Shown here in pieces: positions 8,561 through 17,465 of a DNA stretch of 37,812 nucleotides (positions are counted from its first letter, which is position 1; each line of letters opens with the position of its first letter). The stretch comes from Candidatus Faecousia excrementigallinarum (GTDB lineage Bacteria; Bacillota; Clostridia; Oscillospirales; Oscillospiraceae): contig DVFK01000022.1 of the NCBI GenBank assembly GCA_018713285.1, forward strand, positions 1 through 37,812, in the 5' to 3' direction. The notes beneath the pieces are model-generated. The model was not told where the DNA came from, did no database searches, and was given only the letters and a program-made list of their open reading frames with translations. The translations under genes were made by a program, and so were the position numbers.

Positions 8561-9187
8561 CTATTCCACCGGGAAAGCCCGGTACTCCTTGCCCACTTCC
8601 AGGGCCTCCACCTTGCCGCCGGTCATATCCGTAAGCCGGTCAAGAAAGCCCGGGGTCTGGGCCTCTGCCAGCAAAATGGTCATCTCCACCTCGGCGCCGA
8701 ACTGGGTATCCCGGATGATTCCCCCGAAGGCCGCCACTTCCAGCTTCACCCGCTCGTAATAGGGATAGGGACAGGGCAGGTACACCACCGACCAGATCCG
8801 CTTCATGGATTTTCCGGCGGCGTTCACCGCCAGCTTGGCCCCTTTGGTGTAGGCCCGGACCAGTCCGCCGGCGCCCAAAAGGATGCCGCCAAAGTACCGG
8901 GTGACCACACAGACCACATTGTAGAGCCCCTCCTTCTGGAGCACCTGCATCATGGGATTTCCGGCGGTGCCTCCCGGCTCCCCGTCGTCGGAGAACCGCA
9001 TGGCGCCGTCCCGGATGATGTAGGCCCAGCAGTTGTGGGTGGCATCATAATGCTGCTTCTTCATCTCCTGGATTTTCTCCAGAGCCTCTTCCTCCGTCTC
9101 CACCGGCCAGATTCTGCCGATGAACCGGGACTTTTTCTCCACAAACTCATCCTGGGCATATTGGGTGGGAACCAGATATTCCTCCAA
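8561..9187 (-). CDS. YigZ/IMPACT family protein
   Basis: A protein of about 208 aa with the N-terminal UPF0029 domain: KKSRFIGRI, the THNCWAYIIRDG motif, FSDDGEPGGTAGNPM, and VVTRYFGGILLGAGGLVRAY. This is the highly conserved YigZ/IMPACT signature. The C-terminus (about 140-208) is the small ferredoxin-like DUF1949 domain. Its biochemical role is unsettled; the eukaryotic relative regulates the translation kinase GCN2. A reading frame from a GTG at 9196 exists, but that codon touches the ribosome binding site. The TTG at 9187 lies eight bases after AGGAG and just beyond the hflX stop, so I prefer it. The start is uncertain by up to three codons. Confidence 0.92.
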   Translation of the reverse strand: MEEYLVPTQYAQDEFVEKKSRFIGRIWPVETEEEALEKIQEMKKQHYDATHNCWAYIIRDGAMRFSDDGEPGGTAGNPMMQVLQKEGLYNVVCVVTRYFGGILLGAGGLVRAYTKGAKLAVNAAGKSMKRIWSVVYLPCPYPYYERVKLEVAAFGGIIRDTQFGAEVEMTILLAEAQTPGFLDRLTDMTGGKVEALEVGKEYRAFPVE

Positions 9188-9189
9188 CC

Positions 9190-10458
9190 TCAACACTCCT
9201 TTATGATATAGGCCCGGAGCTTGCCGTAGAGAATGGCATCCACCACCGTCTCCACCTCAATGCCCTCGGGGGTATACTCCACATTGTTTACCCGGGCACT
9301 ACTGTGGAGGGTGTCAACCAGGCCGCCCATGGCATAGGGCAGCCGGACAACAATGTGATGACGGCCATTATCCAGAGCCTTTTCCACCGCTTGCAGCAGC
9401 TTGTCCAAGCCATAGCCCTGCTTTGCAGAAATGGCCACCACATCTTCTCCCACAGGAATCTCCTCCGGGCTTACCAAATCCGCCTTGTTATAACATTGGA
9501 GCACCGGGGTGCCGGGCTTGGCCAGCTGGGAGATGAGCTTTTCCACCACGGCGATGTGCTCCTGCCGCTCCGGGTCTGCCGAGTCAATCACATGCAGGAG
9601 CAAATCTGCATATTGCAGTTCCTCCAGGGTAGCCTGGAAAGCCTCCACCAGGTGGTGGGGAAGCTTGGCAATGAAACCAACCGTATCCGACAGCACCACT
9701 TCCAGGTTATCCGACACCCGAAGCTGCCGGGAGGTGGTGTCCAGGGTATCAAAGAGCCGGTTGTTGGCAGGGATGCCCGCATCCGTCAGGTGGTTCAGCA
9801 GGGTGGATTTTCCGGCGTTGGTATAGCCCACAATGGCCACCACCGGCACGGAGTTTTTCATCCGCCGCTGCCGCTGGACCCCCCGCACCTGCCGCACCTG
9901 CTCCAGCTCCGTCTGAAGCCGGGAAATCCGCTCCCGGATGTGCCGCCGGTCCGATTCCAGCTGGGTTTCGCCAGGGCCCCGGGTACCGATGCCGCCGCCC
10001 TGGCGGGACAGGCTCTTACCCATGCCGGAGAGCCGGGGCAGCAGATACTTGTACTGGGCCAGCTCCACCTGGAGCCGTCCCTCCCGGGTTTTGGCCCGCT
10101 GGGCGAAGATATCCAGAATCAGGGCGCTGCGGTCCAGCACCGTCACCCCGATGATTTCCTCCAAAGCCCGGATATTTCCCGGGGAAAGCTCGTTATCGAA
10201 CACCACCATGGTAGAGGCGGTGGCCTCCACCAGCATTTTCACTTCCAGAGCCTTGCCCTCGCCGATGAAGCTGTGGGCATCGGGGGCGTGGCGGTTCTGG
10301 AGTATTTTCCCGGTGCAGAAGCCCCCGGCGGTTTCCAGCAGGGCTTCCAGCTCCTCCAGAGTCTGGTCGGTGGCAGTCTGCTCCTTGGTGAAGCAGTCTG
10401 CGTTCAGCCCCACCAGCACCGCCCGCTCCTGCTGGGTCTCGTTGTGCAATTCTTCCAT
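9190..10458 (-). CDS. hflX: GTPase HflX
   Basis: A 422-aa TRAFAC GTPase that binds the 50S ribosomal subunit and splits stalled ribosomes under stress. The N-terminal HflX domain (FDNELSPGNIRALE, then DRSALILDIFAQRAKTREG) is followed by the glycine-rich GTRGPGETQLE linker and a helical segment. The G domain has P-loop GYTNAGKST, G3 DTVGF and G4 NKAD. The upstream in-frame GTG at 10464 lies inside the ribosome binding site, so the ATG at 10458 (AGGAGGT five bases ahead) is chosen. It begins the long operon and has its own promoter. Confidence 0.96.
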   Translation of the reverse strand: MEELHNETQQERAVLVGLNADCFTKEQTATDQTLEELEALLETAGGFCTGKILQNRHAPDAHSFIGEGKALEVKMLVEATASTMVVFDNELSPGNIRALEEIIGVTVLDRSALILDIFAQRAKTREGRLQVELAQYKYLLPRLSGMGKSLSRQGGGIGTRGPGETQLESDRRHIRERISRLQTELEQVRQVRGVQRQRRMKNSVPVVAIVGYTNAGKSTLLNHLTDAGIPANNRLFDTLDTTSRQLRVSDNLEVVLSDTVGFIAKLPHHLVEAFQATLEELQYADLLLHVIDSADPERQEHIAVVEKLISQLAKPGTPVLQCYNKADLVSPEEIPVGEDVVAISAKQGYGLDKLLQAVEKALDNGRHHIVVRLPYAMGGLVDTLHSSARVNNVEYTPEGIEVETVVDAILYGKLRAYIIKEC

Positions 10459-10493
10459 AGGCACCTCCTGGGAAAATCCATCAAATTCATTTT

Positions 10494-10523
10494 ATTATAG
10501 CATAGTTTCCCGGCTTCTATCAA
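10494..10523 (-). promoter_or_regulatory. Sigma-A promoter for the hflX operon
   Basis: Minus strand TTGATA (10523-10518), an 18-bp spacer and a perfect TATAAT (10499-10494), 35 bp upstream of the hflX start. Confidence 0.75.
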
Positions 10524-10555
10524 GGGAAAGGGGAAAAAATCCCGCCGGAAGATAC

Positions 10556-10590
10556 AAAAAGTCCGTACCGCTTTTGGCAGTACGGACTTT
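10556..10590 (-). terminator. Rho-independent terminator of rpmE
   Basis: The stem GTCCGTAC/GTACGGAC (10561-10568 with 10580-10587), extended by A-T pairs, is followed on the minus strand by a run of five Ts. It begins four bases after the rpmE stop codon. Confidence 0.93.
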
Positions 10591-10593
10591 CGC

Positions 10594-10794
10594 TTACTTC
10601 AGACCGAATCTCTTGTTGAAACGATCAACACGTCCACCGGTGTCAACCAGCTTCTGCTTGCCGGTATAGAAGGGGTGGCACTTGGAGCAAATTTCCACAC
10701 GGATGTCCTTCTTGGTGGAGCCGGTGGTAAAGACGTTGCCGCAAGCGCAGCGAATGGTCGTCTGCTCGTAGTTGGGATGGATTCCTTCCTTCAT
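10594..10794 (-). CDS. rpmE: 50S ribosomal protein L31, zinc-binding type
   Basis: A 66-aa protein starting [19 protein letters not shown]. The four zinc ligands C16, C18, C36 and C39 are present, so this is the zinc-containing form of L31 rather than the zinc-free RpmE2 paralogue. The C-terminal [12 protein letters not shown] is typical. The reading frame extends 18 codons upstream, but the ATG at 10794 has a GAGGTG site and matches the family N-terminus. It is monocistronic, with its own promoter and terminator. Confidence 0.97.
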   Translation of the reverse strand: MKEGIHPNYEQTTIRCACGNVFTTGSTKKDIRVEICSKCHPFYTGKQKLVDTGGRVDRFNKRFGLK

Positions 10795-10862
10795 GTAGTT
10801 CACCTCTTTCTCGTAATGGTAAAAGGGCGCAACTGCCCCGGCAATCATTGAATCGCTGAGTT

Positions 10863-10891
10863 ATAATATCACAACCCGCCAAGGATTGCAA
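10863..10891 (-). promoter_or_regulatory. Sigma-A promoter for rpmE
   Basis: Minus strand TTGCAA (10891-10886), a 17-bp spacer and TATTAT (10868-10863) with an upstream TGA extension, 68 bp before the rpmE start. It lies in the short gap behind the aminopeptidase gene. Confidence 0.65.
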
Positions 10892-10920
10892 GTGTTTTTT
10901 TGCAAAAATGCGAAATTTCC

Positions 10921-12144
10921 TTAAAATGCCCAAGTGCCTTTTCGGAAAATGGGTACGGTCTTGCCGTCCTCCGTGATGGCGTCGATGTCCATGGTGGGGC
11001 AGCCGATCATAAAGTCCACATGAATCATGGAGTCGTTCAGGCCCAGGGCACGGCACTCCTCCAGGGTGCGGTTTTCAAAACCCTCCATGGTATCGGCATA
11101 GCCGTTGCCCAGCGCCAGGTGGCAGGCGGCATTTTCGTCAAACAGGGTATTGTAGAACAGGATGCCGCTCTGGGCGATAGGGCTGTCCTCCGGCACCAGG
11201 GCGCACTCGCCCAAGTAGGCGGCGCCTTCGTCCATGGAAATCATGGTGGAAAGGGCTTCCTGTCCCTTCTCCGCCACCGCCTCTACTGCCTTGCCATTTT
11301 CAAAACGGATATAGAAATTCTCAATCAGCTGGCCCTGGTAGGACAGGGGCTTGGTGGCATAGACAATGCCCTCCGCTAAGCCCCGCTTGGGAGAGACGAA
11401 GCACTCCTCCGTGGGGATGTTGGGGTTGAAGAAAATCCCTTGCAGGCTCTTTTCTCCGCCGCCGCAGAACCGTCCCTCGGGCATCATGCCCACGGTCAGG
11501 TCGGTGCCGTTGTCTGCCCGGTAGTGAAGGCTGGCAATGTGGAGGCTGTTGAGGTAGTCGCACCGGGCTTTCAGCCGGGCGTTGTGCTCCTCCCAGGCCT
11601 TCACCGGATCAGAGTCCACCCGGGAGGTGTAGAGAATGGCCTCCCACAGCTTCTCCACCGCCTGATTCCGGCTCAGCTCCGGGAACAGCTTCTTTGCCCA
11701 AGCCACGCCGGGGACGGCGGCAATGCACCACTGCTCCCGGTTCTCCCGCCGCTCCAGATAAGGCTTGAGAATGGGATAGCGCATCTGCCGGGCCTTGGCA
11801 ATCTTATCCGTCCGCACACCTTTCAGGCCGTCCGGATCTTCGGAGATGAGGTGAATCCGGCAGGGCAGCACCTGGCAGTAATGCTCCTGCCGGGCAGCCA
11901 CCCAATCCTCCACCTTGCCCATGGTGGAAACACTCTGGTAGCGGCTGTGGAGCTTTTGGAGGGGCTGATAGTCCCACTCCACCGTCACCTTTTTGGCCTT
12001 GGCCTTGTAAGCCTCATCCACCACCATGGCCACAAATTCCGGCTGGTCCAGGTCTGCATAGACAATGACCTCCTGCCCCTTCTGGACATTCACGCCGCTG
12101 CGGACAATCAGCCGGGCATATTCCCGCAATACTGTTTTTTTCAT
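10921..12144 (-). CDS. M29-family aminopeptidase
   Basis: A 407-aa metalloaminopeptidase of the thermophilic-aminopeptidase family (AmpS/AmpT-like), which removes N-terminal residues from peptides in the cytosol using two metal ions. Likely metal ligands lie in NIPTEECF (Glu), LGECALV (Glu), FDENAACHLALGNGY (His) and IHVDFMIG (His, Asp). The N-terminal domain carries LIVRSGVNVQKGQEVIV. The frame continues 32 codons upstream, but the ATG at 12144 (MKKTVLREYARL) follows an AGGAGG site and matches the family start. A single-gene unit with its own promoter; no clear terminator was seen. Confidence 0.93.
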   Translation of the reverse strand: MKKTVLREYARLIVRSGVNVQKGQEVIVYADLDQPEFVAMVVDEAYKAKAKKVTVEWDYQPLQKLHSRYQSVSTMGKVEDWVAARQEHYCQVLPCRIHLISEDPDGLKGVRTDKIAKARQMRYPILKPYLERRENREQWCIAAVPGVAWAKKLFPELSRNQAVEKLWEAILYTSRVDSDPVKAWEEHNARLKARCDYLNSLHIASLHYRADNGTDLTVGMMPEGRFCGGGEKSLQGIFFNPNIPTEECFVSPKRGLAEGIVYATKPLSYQGQLIENFYIRFENGKAVEAVAEKGQEALSTMISMDEGAAYLGECALVPEDSPIAQSGILFYNTLFDENAACHLALGNGYADTMEGFENRTLEECRALGLNDSMIHVDFMIGCPTMDIDAITEDGKTVPIFRKGTWAF

Positions 12145-12211
12145 GTTTTTTTCCTCCTGGGGGCAAACCTGCCTTTTGGTACCAGTATGCCCCATAAAAT
12201 TCACTTTTGTC

Positions 12212-12240
12212 AGTTTACCAGATTTTTCTCTCTGCGTCAA
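12212..12240 (-). promoter_or_regulatory. Sigma-A promoter for the aminopeptidase gene
   Basis: Minus strand TTGACG (12240-12235), a 17-bp spacer and TAAACT (12217-12212). The -35 box overlaps the stop codon of the upstream ABC gene. Confidence 0.6.
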
Positions 12241-14129
12241 TCATTCGATTCTTCGTTGTAATACTGGGCCTGGGCGTTCCACAGGGCGTAGTACTGCCCC
12301 GCCTCATCGGAAAGGAGCTGGGTGTGGGTTCCCTGCTGGATCACGCTTCCCTCGTGGAACACCGCAATCTGATCGCAGAATTTGCAGGAGGACAGGCGGT
12401 GGCTGATGTAGATGGCGGTTTTGTCCTCTACAATCTCGTCAAACTTTTCGTAAATCTCTGCCTCAGCAACAGGGTCCAAAGCAGCGGTGGGCTCATCCAG
12501 GATGATGAAGGGGGCGTCCTTGTAAAGGGCCCGGGCGATGGCGATTTTCTGGGCTTCGCCCCCGGAAATGTCCACCCCATCCTTGTCATAGTCCTTGTAA
12601 AGATAGGTTTCCAGGCCCTTGGGCATTTTCTCCAGCCGGTCTCCGAAGCCGGCTTTTTGGAGGCAGTCCTCCGCCCGCACCGGGTCATAGTCCACCCGTC
12701 CTGCCACATTCTGACCCAGAGGCAGGGCAAAAAGCTGGAAATCCTGAAACACCACGGAGAAGATATTCATGTACTCGCTGTAGTTATATTTCCGGATGTC
12801 AATGCCGTTGAGAAGAATCTGACCCTCCGTGGGGTCGTACAGACGGCACAAAAGCTTTATGAAGGTAGTTTTGCCGCTGCCGTTCATGCCCACCACTGCC
12901 AGCCGCTTGCCCACCTCAAATTTCATATTCACATGGGAAAGGGCGTAGTTCTCGCTTCCGGGATACTTGAAAGACACGTCCCGGAATTCCACCTCGTATT
13001 TCCGGTCCCGGCGCTTTTCCACCGTCAGACTGCCCTGGTACATCCGGTCGGGAATGTCCAGGAATCGGAACTCCAATTCCAGAAAAGCGGCGTTGTTCCG
13101 CATATCCCCCAGGTAGTTTACCAGCTTGGATACGCCCCCGGACACCTGGGTTATGGAGGCCACATACTGGGTCACGGCTCCCAGACCGAAAGCCCCGGCC
13201 CAGGCCTTCAGGCAGACGAAGCCGTAGGCAACTCCGGTAAACATCACAGATACGGCACCGGAAGCGGCGCTGTATAGTCCCATAGGACCTCGGGCATATC
13301 GGGAAAAGATACCCTGGGAGTTAAAGGCATCCTCCTTGTTCCGATTGTACTTTTCACAGATACAATCCTGCTCATAGGTACGCACATCCGCAGCCAGTTC
13401 CCGGTTGTACCCCAGAAAACCGAAAAAACCGAAAAGGCGGTTGCTCAGGCGGAGGAGATCCGCATGTTTTGCCCAATAGCTTTCTGCCTGATTGGCAAGG
13501 ATGGGGGCAAGCAGCGTAATCCCCAGCATCACCGCCACCACCAGCAGCACCACCCAGGGGCTGTTCAGCCAGGTATAGGCAGAAGCCTGCCCCGGAACAG
13601 GAAGGAGAAAGAGGGTCACCGTGAGGGAGATTCCTGCAAGGATACTCACCACCGCCGAACAGCTTTCCACGAAATCATTCAACACCCGGTAAAAGCCCCA
13701 GCCGCCTGCATTTTTGTTCTGGCGGATGGTATACAGCAAATCCGCATTCTCCGTTTCGTCCAGATTCACATAATCCGTTTTCAGAATCTTCTCCGTAAGA
13801 AAATACTCCATCTGAAACCAGGCTCCGGCGTCTTGGGTTTCCTTCCACTTTTTCAGCAGGGCAGAAACCAGGGCAATCCCGGCTGCAGAGGCCAGGGTCA
13901 GCAGCACCCAGAAGCCCAGCCGCTGAGGGTCCCGCTGCCCCGCCAGCTCCTGAATCACCTGTGCAGAGAAGAAAATTCCCACATAGGGAGCCAGGGCAGT
14001 CCAGATTCCATAAAGGGTTTGGGAAAGGAGAATCTGGGGGCAGCTGCGGCAGAAATATGATAAGCCTCTGCGGTTCAGCCGGATAGTTTCCTTCCAGGTT
14101 TTTTTCTTATTCTTCTCCATTTTCAGCAT
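12237..14129 (-). CDS. ABC transporter, fused membrane and ATP-binding domains (second of a pair)
   Basis: A 630-aa half-size ABC exporter. The N-terminal membrane domain spans about 1-340 with several hydrophobic helices. The nucleotide-binding domain has Walker A GMNGSGKTT, signature ISGGEAQK, Walker B FIILDEPTAALD and the H-loop YISHRLSS. The longer frame to 14234 runs into the preceding gene, so the ATG at 14129 behind AGGAAGG is chosen; an ATG at 14120 (MEKNKKK) is a close alternative. It overlaps the end of the first ABC gene, and the two NBDs are clearly related, so they probably form a heterodimeric exporter. The substrate is unknown; the linked LytTR/GHKL pair suggests a peptide or antimicrobial. 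Confidence 0.9.
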   Translation of the reverse strand: MLKMEKNKKKTWKETIRLNRRGLSYFCRSCPQILLSQTLYGIWTALAPYVGIFFSAQVIQELAGQRDPQRLGFWVLLTLASAAGIALVSALLKKWKETQDAGAWFQMEYFLTEKILKTDYVNLDETENADLLYTIRQNKNAGGWGFYRVLNDFVESCSAVVSILAGISLTVTLFLLPVPGQASAYTWLNSPWVVLLVVAVMLGITLLAPILANQAESYWAKHADLLRLSNRLFGFFGFLGYNRELAADVRTYEQDCICEKYNRNKEDAFNSQGIFSRYARGPMGLYSAASGAVSVMFTGVAYGFVCLKAWAGAFGLGAVTQYVASITQVSGGVSKLVNYLGDMRNNAAFLELEFRFLDIPDRMYQGSLTVEKRRDRKYEVEFRDVSFKYPGSENYALSHVNMKFEVGKRLAVVGMNGSGKTTFIKLLCRLYDPTEGQILLNGIDIRKYNYSEYMNIFSVVFQDFQLFALPLGQNVAGRVDYDPVRAEDCLQKAGFGDRLEKMPKGLETYLYKDYDKDGVDISGGEAQKIAIARALYKDAPFIILDEPTAALDPVAEAEIYEKFDEIVEDKTAIYISHRLSSCKFCDQIAVFHEGSVIQQGTHTQLLSDEAGQYYALWNAQAQYYNEESND

Positions 14130-15945
14130 CCCCTTCCTGATAATATTTGCTCTGGACCTCATAGAGCTTGGCGTATTTTCCGCCTGCTTCCAAAAGGCTC
14201 TGGTGGGTCCCCTCCTCGCAAATGCTCCCGCCATCCAGAAGGATGATCCGGTCGCAGAACCGGGTGGAGGCCAGGCGGTGGGAGATGTAAACCGAGGATT
14301 TCCCCCGGGTCATCTCGTGGTACTTCCGGTACATATCCGCCTCCGCCAGAGGGTCCAGGGCTGCTGTGGGTTCGTCCAGCACCACAATGGGGCCGTCTTT
14401 ATACAGGGCTCTTGCCAGCATCAGCCGCTGGGTCTCGCCCCCGGAGAGGAGAATGGCCTCTTCATATACCTCCCGGTTCAAAAGTGTTTCATAGCCCTGG
14501 GGCAGGGATTCCACCTTTTCCCGAAGGCCTGCTTTTTCCAGGCAGTCCCTCACCTTCTCCAGGCAGATATTCTCCTCTCTCTGGGCAACATTTGCCGCAA
14601 TGGTCCCCGGAATCACGGAATAAGTCTGAAAAACTGCGGAGAACAGGCGGTAATAATCCCGGCGGTTATAGGCCCTGATGTCCTGTCCGTTCAGAAGCAC
14701 CCTGCCCTGGGTGGGGTCCAAAAAGCCGCAAAGCAATTTGATCAGAGTGGTTTTGCCTGCGCCGTTCAGACCTACCACAGCCAGCTTCTCTCCCGGGTGA
14801 AGGGTGAGGTTGATGTGGCACAGGGTGCCCTTCTCTGCCTCGGGGTACCGGAAGGATACATCCTCCAGCCGGATTTCCAGAGGCTCCCCCGGCTTCGGTG
14901 AAAGGGGCTGGCCATCTTCAAAGCGGAAAGGCTCCGGGTACTCCAGGCACTCCCGCACGATGGTCAAGTCCAGAGATTGGCGATAGAGGGTGCCGCAATC
15001 TCCCAGAATTCCTGTAACCCACTGGGCAAAGCCACCCACCGCCGTAAACAGCAGCAGAAACTCCGCAACACTTACATGTTGGTACAGCACCAGTCCGATC
15101 AGGTAGGCGTAAGCGATGCCGTTACGCAGGAAGGTCAGCACCAGATCTGCCACCGCTCCCCAGAGATACACCCCCTGGGCTTTCCTGTGAAATGCGGTGT
15201 TTGCCTCCATAGCCTTCCGGTTCAGCTCCTCCAGCCAGGGCCGCAGGCCAAAAATCCGGATATCCTTGGCCGCCTGGAAATTTCCCGCCCGTCTTGTAAT
15301 ATAGGAGATCTGACGGTCGTATTCCGCTTCTTCCTCCCGGTGGCGGAAACCATAACCGTTGAGGCGATTGGCAATGAGATAGCTGACTCCAGCCGTCAGA
15401 AGAATCACCGGAATCAATACCGGCTCCACACGGGCAAACAGGACAAGATAAATGAGAAAGCCCAGCCCATTGGCAGTCAGATTGGTCAGCGTGGTCCATA
15501 CCGCCTCCGTAGGCGCATTGTTGGAGCAGGTACATTGGCTGGCCTTGGGCAAAAGCTTCTGGAAACGGTCATCCTGCCAGTTGGGATAGGAGGTTATGGC
15601 TGCTTTGCGGTTCAGCAGGTTGATAATCTCCGAGCGGACAGTAATCCGTCCAAACAGAACATTGATATTGATATAGTTGGCAGCTGCCGACACCACCATC
15701 AGCGCCAGCACGAAGCCTCCCAGGGTTCCCGCCAGCTCCCCCAGGCTGCCGTGGCGCTCCACCACCCCCAGGACTGTGGGGGATACATAGAGGTTAATGA
15801 GGTTCAGGGCTACCGTCAGCAGGGCGGATAGGAGCCCCAGCACCAGGACCTTCTTCTCCTTGGATGTCCAGGCCAGCTTCACCATAAACCAGCTGTTCTG
15901 GGCCATGTTGTATTTGGGTTTTTCCTTCTTCTTCACGAAGCTCAC
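14107..15945 (-). CDS. ABC transporter, fused membrane and ATP-binding domains (first of a pair)
   Basis: A 612-aa half-size exporter. Membrane helices occupy about residues 30-340. The NBD shows Walker A GLNGAGKTT, signature LLSGGETQR, Walker B IVVLDEPTAALD and the H-loop YISHRLAS. Both members of the pair keep catalytic Walker B Glu residues, so neither site looks degenerate. The start is a GTG at 15945 behind AGAAAGG. It lies 64 bp after the kinase gene; that gap contains a GC-rich hairpin and a palindrome that may regulate it. Family assignment is firm; the transported molecule is not known. Confidence 0.9.
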   Translation of the reverse strand: MSFVKKKEKPKYNMAQNSWFMVKLAWTSKEKKVLVLGLLSALLTVALNLINLYVSPTVLGVVERHGSLGELAGTLGGFVLALMVVSAAANYININVLFGRITVRSEIINLLNRKAAITSYPNWQDDRFQKLLPKASQCTCSNNAPTEAVWTTLTNLTANGLGFLIYLVLFARVEPVLIPVILLTAGVSYLIANRLNGYGFRHREEEAEYDRQISYITRRAGNFQAAKDIRIFGLRPWLEELNRKAMEANTAFHRKAQGVYLWGAVADLVLTFLRNGIAYAYLIGLVLYQHVSVAEFLLLFTAVGGFAQWVTGILGDCGTLYRQSLDLTIVRECLEYPEPFRFEDGQPLSPKPGEPLEIRLEDVSFRYPEAEKGTLCHINLTLHPGEKLAVVGLNGAGKTTLIKLLCGFLDPTQGRVLLNGQDIRAYNRRDYYRLFSAVFQTYSVIPGTIAANVAQREENICLEKVRDCLEKAGLREKVESLPQGYETLLNREVYEEAILLSGGETQRLMLARALYKDGPIVVLDEPTAALDPLAEADMYRKYHEMTRGKSSVYISHRLASTRFCDRIILLDGGSICEEGTHQSLLEAGGKYAKLYEVQSKYYQEGDAENGEE

Positions 15946-15969
15946 CAGCCTTTCTGGGGGTATCTTATC

Positions 15970-15981
15970 ACAAAATTTTGT
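15970..15981. promoter_or_regulatory. AT-rich palindrome upstream of the ABC pair
   Basis: ACAAAATTTTGT is a perfect 12-bp palindrome 25 bp before the first ABC start. It could be an operator; no regulator is assigned. Confidence 0.3.
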
Positions 15982-16001
15982 CCCCGGGGAAAACCGGGGA
16001 C
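15980..16001 (-). terminator. GC-rich hairpin between kinase and ABC genes (possible attenuator)
   Basis: The stem GTCCCCGG/CCGGGGAC (15980-15987 with 15994-16001) is followed on the minus strand by AAAATTTT, so the T-run is short and displaced. At best it is a weak terminator that would reduce ABC expression relative to the regulators. Confidence 0.4.
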
Positions 16002-16009
16002 GAATGGTA

Positions 16010-16696
16010 TTATTTGAGGGATGAATTGCAAGGCTGCTCCAGGGGCAGGAGGATTTCCGTGGTAAAGGCGCCGTCCTCGCTGTTGCGGCTGAGGTACCCC
16101 CCTAACCGCTCCACAATGGCATCCATCCGCACCAAGCCGAAGCCGTGCCCCTCGCCCTTGGTGGAGCGGAAGCGGCCTGCCTGCTTCTTTAGCTTCTTTC
16201 CGGCGGTGAGGTTGGTAAAGGAGATATACAGCTGGGTTCCCTTGGTATCCATATACACCCGAATCATCCGCTGCTCCTCCGGCAAAGGGAGGCTGGCATC
16301 CATGGCGTTGTCAAAGAGGTTGCCGATGATGCAGCACAAGTCGATTTCCGAGATGGGCAGCTTCACGGGAATATGGGCATCCGCCACCACCGGGATGTGC
16401 TTGGCCTTGGCCAGGGAGATTTTGGAGTTGAGAATGGCATCGGTCATGGGGTTGCCGGTTTTGATGACCGTATCCACAGTAGTTAAATCCTCATCCAGCA
16501 AGTCCAGATACTGACAGATTGCCTCCCAGTCCCCGGCGGCAGCATAGGCCTTCATGGTCTGGATGTGGTTCCGGTAATCGTGGCGCCAGCCCCGGATTTG
16601 CCGGTACATATTGTCCACTTCCCGGTAATGTGTCTCCACCAACTCCTGCTGGTAAGAGCCAATCCGCTTGTCTATTACTTTGGAAAACAGTCCCAT
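16010..16696 (-). CDS. GHKL sensor histidine kinase without a membrane sensor
   Basis: A 228-aa kinase core: a DHp-type helix with the phospho-acceptor motif WRHDYRNHIQTM (about residues 38-49) and a GHKL ATPase domain with N-box NLFDNAMDAS and glycine box GEGHGFGL. This is the AgrC/VirS-like class that pairs with LytTR regulators, but the usual N-terminal multi-helix sensor is missing. The input must therefore be cytosolic or come through a partner protein. A GTG at 16705 overlaps the ribosome binding site, so the ATG at 16696 is chosen. The LytTR gene ends five bases upstream. Confidence 0.88.
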   Translation of the reverse strand: MGLFSKVIDKRIGSYQQELVETHYREVDNMYRQIRGWRHDYRNHIQTMKAYAAAGDWEAICQYLDLLDEDLTTVDTVIKTGNPMTDAILNSKISLAKAKHIPVVADAHIPVKLPISEIDLCCIIGNLFDNAMDASLPLPEEQRMIRVYMDTKGTQLYISFTNLTAGKKLKKQAGRFRSTKGEGHGFGLVRMDAIVERLGGYLSRNSEDGAFTTEILLPLEQPCNSSLK

Positions 16697-16701
16697 GTCT
16701 T

Positions 16702-17400
16702 TCACCTCAAGCCGATAATTGCCCGGTTTACCCCTTCATAAGCCCCCCGGGGCAAGGGGATTTGGGTGCCGTCCCGCAGGAGGATTTCCTTTTTGGACAC
16801 CCGGCTGATTTGGGTGAGATTCACCACCACGGAGCGGCCTGCCCGGTAAAACCGGTCATCCAGCTGCCCCTCCAGCTCCCCCAGGGTCATGCGCACCGTA
16901 TGGGCCTGACGGGCGTGGATGGTTACATAATTTCCGTAAACCTCTGCATATCGAATGTGGGGTACCGGGATGCGCACCATCTCTCCCCCGGATTCCAGGC
17001 ACAAAACCCGTTCATTTTTGGATAGCTTTTCCGCTGCCCGGTCCAGGACAGAAAAGAGCTTCTCCGGCTTTACCGGCTTCATCAGGTAATGAAGTGCCTC
17101 CACCTCGTACCCCTCGCTGATATAATCGGAGTAACCGGTGACAAAGACAATCTGCACCGTGTCGTTCTCCCGGCGGAGCTTTCTGGCCATAGTCACCCCG
17201 TCCATTGCTCCCATTTCAATATCCAGAAGCAGGATGTCAAAGTCTTTATGCTCGGCATAGTGAAAGAGAAATTCCTCCCCGGAGGCAAAGCTGCGAATCT
17301 GGAGGGTATGCCCCCGCTGAGCCGCCCACTGCCGGGCAAGGTCTTGTATATAGTTTCTGTCCGCTTCCGAATCGTCGCAGATTCCCACCTGATAAACCAT
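16702..17400 (-). CDS. LytTR-family response regulator
   Basis: A 232-aa regulator. The N-terminal receiver domain has acidic residues in VGICDDSEAD, the phospho-acceptor Asp in DILLLDIEMG, the Thr/Ser switch in VFVTGYSDY and the Lys in YLMKPVKPE. The C-terminal LytTR DNA-binding domain (about 130-232) includes IRYAEVYGNYVTIH and FYRAGRSVVVNLTQI. LytTR proteins bind paired direct repeats upstream of targets. The ATG at 17400 has an AGAGGG site and replaces a TTG six codons earlier. First gene of the regulator-kinase-ABC-ABC operon. Confidence 0.94.
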   Translation of the reverse strand: MVYQVGICDDSEADRNYIQDLARQWAAQRGHTLQIRSFASGEEFLFHYAEHKDFDILLLDIEMGAMDGVTMARKLRRENDTVQIVFVTGYSDYISEGYEVEALHYLMKPVKPEKLFSVLDRAAEKLSKNERVLCLESGGEMVRIPVPHIRYAEVYGNYVTIHARQAHTVRMTLGELEGQLDDRFYRAGRSVVVNLTQISRVSKKEILLRDGTQIPLPRGAYEGVNRAIIGLR

Positions 17401-17432
17401 ACTTCTACCCTCTGACAAATCAATCTGTTATG

Positions 17433-17462
17433 AGTATAGCACCGAAAGCCGCTTTTTGGCAA
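17433..17462 (-). promoter_or_regulatory. Sigma-A promoter for the LytTR/GHKL/ABC operon
   Basis: Minus strand TTGCCA (17462-17457), an 18-bp spacer and TATACT (17438-17433), 33 bp before the regulator start. It is adjacent to the terminator of the upstream operon. Confidence 0.65.
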
Positions 17463-17465
17463 CAG

